DNA from: DASZFV01 sp035549075
Lineage (GTDB): Bacteria; Myxococcota_A; Polyangia; Fen-1088
Length of the DNA: 64,000 nt
Reading direction: 5' to 3'
Assembly: GCA_035549075.1 (NCBI GenBank)
Contig: DASZRT010000148.1
Location: 4,238-68,237 of the forward strand
Numbering within the stretch: the stretch's first letter is position 1; every line of letters starts with the position of its first letter. Positions 52,006 to 60,345 of the stretch are shown one piece after another. Below the pieces are notes generated by a model. That model made no database searches, was not told where the DNA came from, and saw nothing but the letters and a program-made list of their open reading frames with translations. The position numbers were made by a program, and so were the translations under genes.

Positions 52006-52983
52006 ATGCAAACGCGCAAGCTGGGCACGCAGGGCCTCGTCGTCTCGGAGCAAGGCCTCGGCTGCATGGGGATGTCCGAGTTCTACGGCACGCGCGACGA
52101 CGCGGAGTCGCTCGAGACCATCGACCGGGCGCTCGAGCTCGGCATCAACTTCCTCGACACGGCCGACGTCTACGGCCCCTTCATCAATGAAGAGCTGGTC
52201 GCGCGCGCCGTGAAGGGCCGCCGCGACCGCTTCGTCATCGCCACGAAGTTCGGCAACGTGCGCGACGCCGCCGGCAAGTTCTTGGGCATCGACGGCCGCC
52301 CCGAGTACGTGCGCGCCTGCTGCGACGCCTCGTTGAAGCGCCTCGGCATCGAGACCATCGACCTCTACTACCAGCACCGCGTCGACCCGAAGGTTCCGAT
52401 CGAAGAGACCGTCGGCGCGATGGCCGAGCTCGTGACGGCCGGCAAGGTCCGCTACCTGGGCCTGTCGGAGGCGGGCGCGGCGACGATCCGGCGCGCGCAC
52501 GCCACGGCGCCCATCAGCGCGCTGCAGTCGGAGTACTCGCTGTGGACGCGCGATCCCGAGGGCGAGGTGCTCGCGACGACGCGCGCGCTCGGCATCGGCT
52601 TCGTCGCGTACAGCCCGCTCGGCCGCGGCTTCCTCACGGGCACCATCACGTCGGCCGAGTTCGGCGAGGGCGACCGCCGCCTGATCTTGCCGCGGTTCAA
52701 GGGCGAGAACCTCGACCGCAACCTCGTGCTCGTCGAGCGCGTGCGCGCGCTCGCCAACGAAAGGAGGATCACGCCCGCGCAGCTCGCGCTCGCGTGGGTG
52801 CTCGCGCAGGGCCAGGACATCGTCCCGATCCCCGGCACGAAGCGCCGCAAGTACCTCGACGAGAACGCCGCCGCCTCGGACGTTACGCTCACGCCCGCCG
52901 AGCTGGCGACGATCGACGCCGCGCTGCCCAAGGGCGCGGCCGTCGGCGACCGCTATCCCGACATGAGCGCCGTCAATCGATAG
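52006..52983 (+). CDS. aldo/keto reductase
   Basis: 325 residues, normal AKR length (AKR13/YajO-like). Catalytic tetrad visible: Asp and Tyr in DTADVYGPF, Lys in VIATKFG and His in YYQHRVD. NADPH-binding parts FVAYSPLGRGFLTG and PIPGTKRRKYLDENAAA are present. Reduces aldehydes or ketones in the cytoplasm; substrate unknown. No Shine-Dalgarno; TAGAGC (51994-51999) is six bases before the ATG. The transketolase gene follows after 17 bases. Confidence 0.9.
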   Translation: MQTRKLGTQGLVVSEQGLGCMGMSEFYGTRDDAESLETIDRALELGINFLDTADVYGPFINEELVARAVKGRRDRFVIATKFGNVRDAAGKFLGIDGRPEYVRACCDASLKRLGIETIDLYYQHRVDPKVPIEETVGAMAELVTAGKVRYLGLSEAGAATIRRAHATAPISALQSEYSLWTRDPEGEVLATTRALGIGFVAYSPLGRGFLTGTITSAEFGEGDRRLILPRFKGENLDRNLVLVERVRALANERRITPAQLALAWVLAQGQDIVPIPGTKRRKYLDENAAASDVTLTPAELATIDAALPKGAAVGDRYPDMSAVNR

Positions 52984-53000
52984 TGATAAGGTCCCACGCC

Positions 53001-55043
53001 ATGACTGCGAAGGCACTCCCCAAGGACATCCTCTCGAAGGCGGCGACGATCGCGCGCGGCCTCGCCATCGACGCCGTGCACGCGAGCCAGAGCGGCCACC
53101 TCGGGCTCCCGCTCGGGTGCGCCGAGATCGGCGCCGTGCTCTACGGGCACGCGCTCTCGCACTGCCCCTCGCACCCCGAGTGGCTCAACCGCGACCGCTT
53201 CGTGCTGTCGGCGGGCCACGGCTCGATGTTCCTCTACTCGTGGCTCTGTCTGTCGGGCTACCACGACATCACGATCGACGAGATCAAGCGCTTCCGGCAG
53301 CTGCACTCGAAGACGCCGGGCCACCCCGAGCTCGGACACGCGCCCGACGGCGTCGAGACGACGACGGGCCCGCTGGGCCAGGGCATCGCCAACGCCGTCG
53401 GCATGGCCGCCGCCGCCAAGATGGCCGAGGCGCGCTTCAACACGGAGGAGCACAAGATCTTCGATCACCACGTCGTCTGCCTCGCGGGCGACGGGTGCAT
53501 GCAGGAGGGCGTCGCGCTCGAGGCCGTCGAGTTCGCCGGACATCACAAGCTCGACAACCTCATCCTCATCTACGACGCCAACAACGTCACGCTCGACGCC
53601 ATGGCGCTCGAGACGCAGAGCCTCGACGCCGCCAAGCGCTTCGAGGCCATCGGCTTCGACGTGCAGACGGTCAACGGCCAGGACATGGACGGCGTCTATG
53701 CGGCCTTCGAGCGCGCCAAGCTGGCGGGGAGCGGCAAGCCGCAGCTCATCATCGCCAAGACGCTCATCGGCAAGGGCATCCCCGAGGTCGAGGGCACGCA
53801 GAAGGCGCACGGCGAGGCGGGCGCGAAGTTCGCCGAGGCGGCGCGCAAGAACCTGGGCCTGCCGCCCGAGCCTTACTTCGTCTCCGACGAGGTGAAGGCC
53901 TTCTTCGCCGCGCACGCCAAGGACCTCGACGCGGAGTACGCGGCGTGGGCGAAGACCTTCGAGGCGTGGAAGGCCGCGAACCCGAAGCTGGCCGCCGAGC
54001 TGGCCGTCGCGCGCGCCTACGCGCACACGGTGCCGGCCGACACGAAGGCGCGCACGCCCGACACGGCGACGCTGCTGGCGGCGATCCCCGAGTTCCCCGC
54101 CGACGCGAAGCTCGCGACGCGCAAGGCGGGCGAGACGGTGCTTCAGCCGCTCGCGGCCAAGGTGCCGCTGCTCATCGGCGGCAGCGCCGACCTCTACGGC
54201 TCGACGCTGAACTACATCGGCAAGAACCCCGAGGACGACTTCAAGCCCGGCCACCGCGGCGGCCGCAACATCCGCTTCGGCATCCGCGAGCACGGCATGT
54301 GCTCGATCATGAACGGCATCGCGGCGCACGGCGTGTTCCGGCCGAGCGGCGCGACGTTCCTCGTGTTCGCCGACTACTGCCGCGCCGCGATCAGGCTCGC
54401 GGCGCTGTCGCACTTGCCCGTCATCTACGTCTTCACGCACGACAGCGTGGGCGTCGGCGAGGACGGCCCGACGCACGAGCCGGTCGAGACCATCCCCGGC
54501 CTGCGCGTCATCCCGAACCTCGACGTCATCCGCCCCGCCGACCCCGAGGAGACGGCGGGCGCGTGGGTCGCGGCGCTCGAGCGCACCGACGGGCCGACGC
54601 TGCTGGCGCTCACGCGCCAGAACGTGCCGCTGCTCGCCGAGATCCCCGTCGCGGCGCGCCGCGAAGGCGCGCTCAAGGGCGGCTACATCGCCAAGAAGGA
54701 GACGGCGCCGCTCGAGCTGATCCTCCTTTCGGCGGGCAGCGAGCTGCAGCACGCGCTCGCGGCGGCGAAGACGCTCGGGCCGGGCACGCGCGTCGTCAGC
54801 GTGCCGTGCTTCGCGCGCTTCGATCGCCAGCCCGCGGCGTACCGCGACGAGGTGCTGCCGAAGACGTGCCGAAAGCGCGTCGCCGTCGAGGCGACGGTCT
54901 CGTCGACGTGGGCGAAGTACGTCGGCCTCGACGGCGCCGTCGTCGGCATCGATCGCTTCGGCATGTCGGCGCCCGGCGCCACGATCATGAAGGAGCTCGG
55001 CATGACGCCCGAGCACGTCGTCGAAGTGGCGCGCGCACTCTAA
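53001..55043 (+). CDS. tkt: transketolase
   Basis: 680 residues. Thiamine-diphosphate enzyme of the pentose-phosphate and Calvin-type sugar shuffles, cytoplasmic. Seen: SGHLGLPLG, HPELGHAPDGVETTTGPLGQGIANAVGMA, the ThDP/Mg motif GDGCMQEG...YDANNVTLDA, HGEAGAKFA, the pyrimidine-domain FGIREHGMCSIMNGIAAHG, and the C-terminal domain with SAGSELQHAL. Complete. TAAGGT (52987-52992), overlapping the end of the upstream gene, is eight bases before ATG 53001 and no Shine-Dalgarno is seen, so it may have its own leaderless promoter despite being 17 bases from the aldo/keto reductase. Confidence 0.95.
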   Translation: MTAKALPKDILSKAATIARGLAIDAVHASQSGHLGLPLGCAEIGAVLYGHALSHCPSHPEWLNRDRFVLSAGHGSMFLYSWLCLSGYHDITIDEIKRFRQLHSKTPGHPELGHAPDGVETTTGPLGQGIANAVGMAAAAKMAEARFNTEEHKIFDHHVVCLAGDGCMQEGVALEAVEFAGHHKLDNLILIYDANNVTLDAMALETQSLDAAKRFEAIGFDVQTVNGQDMDGVYAAFERAKLAGSGKPQLIIAKTLIGKGIPEVEGTQKAHGEAGAKFAEAARKNLGLPPEPYFVSDEVKAFFAAHAKDLDAEYAAWAKTFEAWKAANPKLAAELAVARAYAHTVPADTKARTPDTATLLAAIPEFPADAKLATRKAGETVLQPLAAKVPLLIGGSADLYGSTLNYIGKNPEDDFKPGHRGGRNIRFGIREHGMCSIMNGIAAHGVFRPSGATFLVFADYCRAAIRLAALSHLPVIYVFTHDSVGVGEDGPTHEPVETIPGLRVIPNLDVIRPADPEETAGAWVAALERTDGPTLLALTRQNVPLLAEIPVAARREGALKGGYIAKKETAPLELILLSAGSELQHALAAAKTLGPGTRVVSVPCFARFDRQPAAYRDEVLPKTCRKRVAVEATVSSTWAKYVGLDGAVVGIDRFGMSAPGATIMKELGMTPEHVVEVARAL

Positions 55044-55154
55044 GGTCTCTCGACGCTTCAGGAACGTGACCCGGTTCGGGCGCGGTCATCAGGAAACTGA
55101 TTGGCCGCGCCGCGCGGGGCCCGCGAACGCGCGTTTCCGACGGGCGTAGCGCCT

Positions 55155-55170
55155 TGGCACGCACAATGCT
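55155..55170 (+). promoter_or_regulatory. sigma-54 promoter before the Cys-rich protein
   Basis: TGGCACG-CACA-ATGCT keeps the complete -24 element and the -12 GC at the required 12-base spacing; only the first T of TTGC is changed. Transcription would start near 55181, giving a leader of about 42 bases containing CGGAG. Confidence 0.65.
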
Positions 55171-55222
55171 CCTGCGTCGGAGGGCAGCACGTCCCTCAAC
55201 TTATTCACCACACGGAGCCTCC

Positions 55223-56419
55223 ATGTCGTTCAAACGCCTCTCGCTCGGCCTCGGGTTCCTCGCCGTCGCGCTGGCCGCTCCCGCCGCGCGCGCGCAGGAC
55301 TGCAACACCACCACGGACTGTCAAAAGGGCTTCACGTGCGAGATCGTCCCGGTGGCGCCGCCGCCGGTCGCCCAGCCGGAGCCCGCGTGCAAGGAAGGCT
55401 CGGTCTGCCCGGTAACCGACGTCGCGAACGCGGGAACGACGGCGACGACACCGGCCTCCGCCGGCACGTGCGTCGAGGCCGACTGCAAGGTCGACGACGA
55501 CTGCGGCACGGGCATGGTTTGCCACTCGGAGTCGTACCAGGCGTGCTCGGGCGGCACCGCGACGACGTGTCCCGCGGACGTGCCCGACTGCAAGCCGATC
55601 ACCGTGTCGGACCCCGTGTGCACGACGACGAAGGTCTCGAAGTGCACGTACAAGTGGCAGCTGCCGTGCAACGTCGACAACGACTGCGGCGACGGCTTCA
55701 CGTGCGCGCCGACGATCATCGGCTACTGCTCGGGCTCGGGCGGCACGCCCGTCGCGGCCGGCACCTCGGGCTCGACGTCGCCCGGCAACTCCGGCTCGGG
55801 CGGGTCGGCGACCAGCGGCGGCGCTTCCGGCTCGGGCGGCTCGAGCGGCTCGATGGCGCCGAGCTCGGGTGACTCGATGTGCGGCACGATGACGTCGTTC
55901 CCCGGCACCTGCACGCCGAAGGCGACGACCTGCGGCGTCGACGCGGACTGCCCCGCGGCGTGGACCTGCCAGACGGTTTACTACCGCACGGCCGATCCGG
56001 GCACGACGGTCAGCAGCCCGCCGACGACCGGCGGCGCGAGCGCGAGCGGCGGCGCCAGCGGTGGCACGACCGCGTCGTCTCCGCCTTCGACGACGACGCC
56101 CGCGACGAAGGCCTGCGTCTCGCCGTTCGGCGGTGGGTACGGCATCGGCGAAACGGCCGGTGGTAAGGGTGACACCACGTCGACGCCGCCCACGGGCGCG
56201 GGCGGCAGCGTCGGCACGGTCAACAACGGCGGAACGACGCCGACGACGCCGGGCGCGACCAATGGCCCCACCGGCTCGGGCAACACCGGCACGGCGACGG
56301 ACGCGTCGTCGACGCCGCCGAGCGCGGGTTGCGCCGTCGGCGGCGGCGCGGGCCGCTCGTCGGCGGGCCTTCTGCTGCTCGGCGCGCTCGGCCTGCTGAT
56401 CGCGCGCCGTCGCCGATGA
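55223..56419 (+). CDS. Cys-rich surface protein with MYXO-CTERM-like tail
   Basis: 398 residues. Cleavable signal ending ARAQD, then Cys modules of the NTTTDCQKGFTC/CKVDDDCGTGMVC/NVDNDCGDGFTC type, a long SGG/TGG linker-rich middle, another module (CGVDADCPAAWTC), and a C-terminal tail CAVGGGAG-SSAGLLLLGALGLLIARRRR: Cys, hydrophobic helix and Arg cluster, the organisation of MYXO-CTERM sorting signals, which lead to surface anchoring after processing by a myxosortase. GGAG lies eight bases before ATG 55223. A sigma-54 promoter upstream and terminator downstream make it a single-gene unit. Confidence 0.82.
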   Translation: MSFKRLSLGLGFLAVALAAPAARAQDCNTTTDCQKGFTCEIVPVAPPPVAQPEPACKEGSVCPVTDVANAGTTATTPASAGTCVEADCKVDDDCGTGMVCHSESYQACSGGTATTCPADVPDCKPITVSDPVCTTTKVSKCTYKWQLPCNVDNDCGDGFTCAPTIIGYCSGSGGTPVAAGTSGSTSPGNSGSGGSATSGGASGSGGSSGSMAPSSGDSMCGTMTSFPGTCTPKATTCGVDADCPAAWTCQTVYYRTADPGTTVSSPPTTGGASASGGASGGTTASSPPSTTTPATKACVSPFGGGYGIGETAGGKGDTTSTPPTGAGGSVGTVNNGGTTPTTPGATNGPTGSGNTGTATDASSTPPSAGCAVGGGAGRSSAGLLLLGALGLLIARRRR

Positions 56420-56454
56420 TCCCGACGCACGTGTAGCGGCCGCCCCCCGGCCGA

Positions 56455-56489
56455 CCGCCGCGAGGCTTCGTCCTCGCGGCGGTTTTTTT
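56455..56489 (+). terminator. Rho-independent terminator after the MYXO-CTERM-like gene
   Basis: Perfect 11-base stem CCGCCGCGAGG / CCTCGCGGCGG with loop CTTCGT, followed by seven T. Confidence 0.93.
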
Positions 56490-56535
56490 GCGCGCGAAGC
56501 TCGGCGCGCGTGACGCCTGCGGGTAGAGTCGGCGC

Positions 56536-57600
56536 GTGAACCGCGTGCGCTTCGAGCTCCCCGCAGCACCCCATCTGCGCGGACGCCGCGCCGAGCTCGC
56601 GACGCTCGCGCGCGCCCTCACCGTCGGTCGGTTGCCGCGGCTCGCGCTCGTGGGCGGCGGCGGCAGCGGCAAGTCCGTCCTCGCGGCGTCACTCGCGCAC
56701 CGACTGGCGCCGCGCTTCCCCGGCGGCGTGTCGTGGTTTCGCGTAGGCAACTGGGATCACCGCACGCTGCTGCAGATGGTCGCGCTGCAGCTGGGCGCGC
56801 CGCGCGAGCCGCTCGTCGCCTCGGTGCGGGCCGGCCTCGCGGCGCGCGGGCGTATGCTGATCGTCCTCGACAACCACGAGAACGATCGCGCGATGGCGCG
56901 CTTTCTCGACGAGCTCGACGGCGTGCCCGTGACGTGGCTGATCACGGCGCGGCGCTGCCTGCTGTCGGGCATGGCGATCTTCCCCGTCGTGCCGCCGCTC
57001 GTGCAGGCACGCCGTGACGCGTTCCCCGCCGTGCGCGCGCTGACGCGCCTCTTGCGCTGGAACCCGCTCGCGCTCGACATCGCCGACGCGCTCGTGACGA
57101 CGCGCGCGACGACTGTCGAAGCTTTGCGCCGTTGGTTGGCCGCCGAAGGCGTCGAGCGCGTGCGCGTCATGGTCCACGAGGACGACGTCGCCGAGGTGCG
57201 GCTGCTCGTCGAGTGGGCGTGGGCGCGGCTGCCCGCCGACGCGCGCCGCCTGCTCGTCGTGCTCGCGAGCTGCCCGGGTGACTCGATGGACGCAAGGTCG
57301 ATGGCGGCGCTCGCGCGCGTGCGCGGGGGCGCGGCGCTCACGCGGCTGCGGCGCTGGCGGCTCGTGCAAGAGCCGGCGCCGGGCCGCTTCGCGCTCCACG
57401 CCGTCGTTCGCCACGCGCTCGCCGGCAAGGGCACCGTGGCCGCCGAGCGCTACTTCGCGCACTACGTCGCGCTGCTCGAGCGACACCCCGGCCGCTTCGC
57501 CGCCGAGCAGTCGCACGTCTTCGCCGCGATGGATCACGCGCAGGCCGCGTCGTCGCTGCACAAGATCCTCCGCGTCGAGGCGCTGCTCGGCGAAGGGTGA
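56536..57600 (+). CDS. STAND/NB-ARC-like ATPase without visible effector
   Basis: 354 residues. Walker A VGGGGSGKS near residue 38, Walker B MLIVLDNHEND near 112, a sensor-like VTWLITARR, and a winged-helix-like region (LRRWRLVQEPAPGRFALHAVVRHAL). This is the NB-ARC/STAND layout (AfsR, MalT, Apaf-like), but the protein stops soon after, lacking TPR/WD repeats and an N-terminal effector. It could be a regulator, a partner-dependent switch or a fragment. GTG 56536 is chosen; TAGAGT (56524-56529) is six bases upstream and no Shine-Dalgarno is seen. Converges with the PMT-TPR gene, two bases between stops. Confidence 0.72.
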   Translation: MNRVRFELPAAPHLRGRRAELATLARALTVGRLPRLALVGGGGSGKSVLAASLAHRLAPRFPGGVSWFRVGNWDHRTLLQMVALQLGAPREPLVASVRAGLAARGRMLIVLDNHENDRAMARFLDELDGVPVTWLITARRCLLSGMAIFPVVPPLVQARRDAFPAVRALTRLLRWNPLALDIADALVTTRATTVEALRRWLAAEGVERVRVMVHEDDVAEVRLLVEWAWARLPADARRLLVVLASCPGDSMDARSMAALARVRGGAALTRLRRWRLVQEPAPGRFALHAVVRHALAGKGTVAAERYFAHYVALLERHPGRFAAEQSHVFAAMDHAQAASSLHKILRVEALLGEG

Positions 57601-57602
57601 GG

Positions 57603-59327
57603 TCAGCGCGCGCCGGCGCGCGCGTTCTCGAGCGCCTCGAGGCCGGCGAGCGCGTCGGGCTGATCGGGCGCGAGGCGAAGCGCTTGGCGGTAGTGCGCCT
57701 CGGCTTCGACGAGGTGGCCCGACTCGAGCAGCGCGTTCGCGAGATCGACGTGCGCGATCGCATCCCGGGGTTGCAAACGAAGCGCCGCCGTCTCCTCGGC
57801 GATGGCCTCGGCGAACGCGCCCCCGCGCGCGAGCAGCGCACCCAGGTTGACGTGCGCCTGCGCCGCCGTCGGATCGAGCGCGAGCGCGCGTCGGTAGCTG
57901 GCGACGGCTTCGTCGAGATCGCCGCGCGCATCCTGCGTGACCGCGAGGTTGTAGAAGGCCGTGCCGCGGCGAACGTCGTTCGATGGACCGCCCGTCGGCA
58001 GCGCCGTCACGACGGCGGCGACGACGACGAGCGACGCCAGGCCGGCGAGCGCGACACGGGGCGGTCGCTCGCGGGCCAGCTCGAACATCCGCGCGACGCC
58101 CGCGGCCGCGAACAGCGCGAGTGGCGGGTAGAGCGCGACACGGTAGCGGCCGAAGATCACGAACGGCACCGTCGCCGCCGCGAGCCCGCCCACGACGAGG
58201 TACAAGATCGCGACGCGACGCCGCGCCGGCCACGAAGCGACGAGCCCCGCCGCCGCGAGCGCGGCGAACGTGCCGAAGCCGAACAGAGTGGCGCCGAGGC
58301 GCACGACGAGCGACGCGTCTGCATAGACGAGGATCTCGTCGGAGTCGGGGATCTCGCGCGCGCTCCACAGCAGGCGCCACTTGCGCGCCGTCAGCCGCGC
58401 CCAGTCGCCCGGATGCGCGCGCATCCAAGACCACGCGCGCGACGACCAGTAGGACGAGACCTCGCGTGCCGTGAGCTCGTGGCCGGCAGCTCGCTCGGCG
58501 ATCTCGACGGCGTCGGCGTGCTCGCTCGCGACGTCGGCGTGGCCGGGGCGCAGCGGCACGTAGGTGCCGTCGGCGTCGGCGTGGTTGCCGAGGTAGAAGT
58601 TCGCGCCGAACTGCGACGTCGTCAGCACGAGCTCCCCCCCGACGGCGCGGTTCCGCAACGCGACGGGCATGAGCACGAACGCGCCGCCGACGACGAACGC
58701 GGCGACGGCGCGGACACGCGCGCCACGCTCGAGCACGGCGACGAACGCCACGCCCAACAGCGGGAACAGCAACAGCGCGTTCTCACGCGCGAGCGCGAGC
58801 GCGCCCAAGACCGCGCCCGACACGAACGCCCAGCGCAGGCGCGACGCGCCCTGCCCCGTCACGACGCGCGACGCGACGTCGAGCAACGCCGCCGTGAGAA
58901 ACAGATCGAGGCTCGCCTTGTGCACGAGCGCGCCGAAGAACAGACAAGGTCCCGACACCGCCACCAGCGCTCCCGCGAGCAGCCCAACGCGACGGCTGAA
59001 GAGCCGCGCGCCCGCCGTCGCGACGAGCACGCACGTCGCCGCCCCGAGAATGGCCTGCACGACGCGCGCGACGAGCGCGCCGTGCCCGAACACGGCGTAC
59101 ACCGCGGCGAGAAAGTACGGGTAGAGCGGCGCCGAATAGAAGACGTCGTGCCCGACGACGTCGCGGCGGATCTCGTCGGCCCACGCGTCGTACACGACGC
59201 TGTCGCCCACGAGCGTCGTCAGGAACGGCGTGCGCGCGAGCGCCGCGAGCACCGCGAACCGCAGCCCGAGCGCCGCGACGAACAGGACGGCGAGCGCCAG
59301 CCCGGGCCGTCGCTCGCCTTCCTTCAC
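57603..59327 (-). CDS. PMT/ArnT-like glycosyltransferase fused to TPR domain
   Basis: 574 residues. An N-terminal membrane domain with about 10-12 helices begins LALAVLFVAALGLRFAVLAAL and includes VYDAWADEIRRDVVGHDVFYSAPLYPYFLA, where the acidic residues correspond to the first-loop catalytic Asp of GT-C enzymes (GT39/GT83), which use lipid-linked sugars. The last 110 residues hold three TPRs (AFYNLAVTQDARGDLDEA, AHVNLGALLARGG, AHVDLANALLESG). The start GTG 59327 overlaps the stop of the rmlB-like gene (GTGA). Transfer to protein or lipid A cannot be told; the TPRs suggest a protein partner. Confidence 0.8.
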   Translation of the reverse strand: MKEGERRPGLALAVLFVAALGLRFAVLAALARTPFLTTLVGDSVVYDAWADEIRRDVVGHDVFYSAPLYPYFLAAVYAVFGHGALVARVVQAILGAATCVLVATAGARLFSRRVGLLAGALVAVSGPCLFFGALVHKASLDLFLTAALLDVASRVVTGQGASRLRWAFVSGAVLGALALARENALLLFPLLGVAFVAVLERGARVRAVAAFVVGGAFVLMPVALRNRAVGGELVLTTSQFGANFYLGNHADADGTYVPLRPGHADVASEHADAVEIAERAAGHELTAREVSSYWSSRAWSWMRAHPGDWARLTARKWRLLWSAREIPDSDEILVYADASLVVRLGATLFGFGTFAALAAAGLVASWPARRRVAILYLVVGGLAAATVPFVIFGRYRVALYPPLALFAAAGVARMFELARERPPRVALAGLASLVVVAAVVTALPTGGPSNDVRRGTAFYNLAVTQDARGDLDEAVASYRRALALDPTAAQAHVNLGALLARGGAFAEAIAEETAALRLQPRDAIAHVDLANALLESGHLVEAEAHYRQALRLAPDQPDALAGLEALENARAGAR

Positions 59328-60289
59328 CACACGAAGTTCTCGCGGAAGTGCCGCACGAGCTTGCGCAGCTCGTCGTCGAACACGCGCACGGGCTTCCAGC
59401 CGAGCCGCGCGACGCGCGCGTTCGACATCGCGTAGCGCACGTCCTCGCCGATGCGCACGTAGTGCGTCTTGACGAGCTCCTCGAACGGCCGCGGCGGCGC
59501 GCCGTCGAAGAACGCGTCGACGATCGCGCGCACGACCTCGAGGTTCTTGGCCTCGTGCGCGCCCGGCAGGTTGTAGATCGCGTTCTCCGCGCCGTCGTCG
59601 ATGACCTTCATGAGGCCCGCGACGAAGTCCTCGACGTGCAGCCACGTCCGGCTCGTCGAGCCGTCGCCGTGGATGGGCACGGGCTTGCCGAGGCCGAGGT
59701 ACTTCACGGCCTTGGGGATGAGCTTCTCGGGGTACTGCCCGACGCCGTAGTTGTTCGACGGGCGCACGATCTTGTAGGGCACGTCGAAGGTGCGGTGCCA
59801 CCCGAGGATGAGCATGTCGGCCGCCGCCTTCGACGCCGAGTACGGGTTGCTGGGGCGAAGCGGGTCGTCCTCCGTGCGCGGCGCGCCCACGGCGTCGCCG
59901 TAGACCTCGTCGGTGCTGATCTGGACGAACGTCGGCATCTCGTAGTTGTTCTTGCCGCGCACGAGCTCGAGCAGGTTCTGCACGCCGTCGACGTTGGTCC
60001 GCACGAAGTTCGCCGGGTCCATGATCGAGTTGTCGACGTGGGTCTCGGCGGCGAAGTTCACCAGCAGGTCCACCTCGAACAAGTGCTGCATCTCGAGGAT
60101 GTCGGCCTTGGTAAAGTGGAAGTCGTCATGACCCGCCACGCGCGACAGCTCCTCGAGGACGCCGGGCCGCGCCGCGTAGGTCATCTTGTCGATGCCCCAG
60201 ACCTTCCAGCCGCGCGCGAGGCAGGCGCGGACGAAGTGGGAGCCCATGAAGCCGAGGCACCCCGTGACGGCGACGACGCGTCTGTGCAT
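59324..60289 (-). CDS. dTDP-glucose 4,6-dehydratase-like SDR
   Basis: 321 residues. Extended short-chain dehydrogenase: NAD motif TGCLGFMGSHF near residue 9, catalytic STDEVYGD and YSASKAAADML, NNYGVGQYPEKLIP and RTWLHVEDF. The pattern matches RmlB, which makes the 4-keto-6-deoxy sugar intermediate; related UDP-sugar dehydratases cannot be excluded. It is translationally coupled with the PMT-like gene downstream and divergent from a sugar C-methyltransferase, so a branched deoxysugar for a surface glycan is likely. Confidence 0.88.
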   Translation of the reverse strand: MHRRVVAVTGCLGFMGSHFVRACLARGWKVWGIDKMTYAARPGVLEELSRVAGHDDFHFTKADILEMQHLFEVDLLVNFAAETHVDNSIMDPANFVRTNVDGVQNLLELVRGKNNYEMPTFVQISTDEVYGDAVGAPRTEDDPLRPSNPYSASKAAADMLILGWHRTFDVPYKIVRPSNNYGVGQYPEKLIPKAVKYLGLGKPVPIHGDGSTSRTWLHVEDFVAGLMKVIDDGAENAIYNLPGAHEAKNLEVVRAIVDAFFDGAPPRPFEELVKTHYVRIGEDVRYAMSNARVARLGWKPVRVFDDELRKLVRHFRENFVW

Positions 60290-60345
60290 GCGAGCTTGAC
60301 GGTCATCTTCGCCGAGAACCGCGCCGCCCGCAAAGGCGGCGCCGC

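Noticed and set aside
53001..55043. Calvin-cycle or RuMP operon
   Set aside because: Only transketolase is present; the adjacent aldo/keto reductase is not a pathway partner.
56536..57600. Antiphage defence island around the STAND ATPase
   Set aside because: No nuclease, protease, TIR, retron, restriction or CRISPR gene lies nearby; neighbours are envelope and housekeeping genes.
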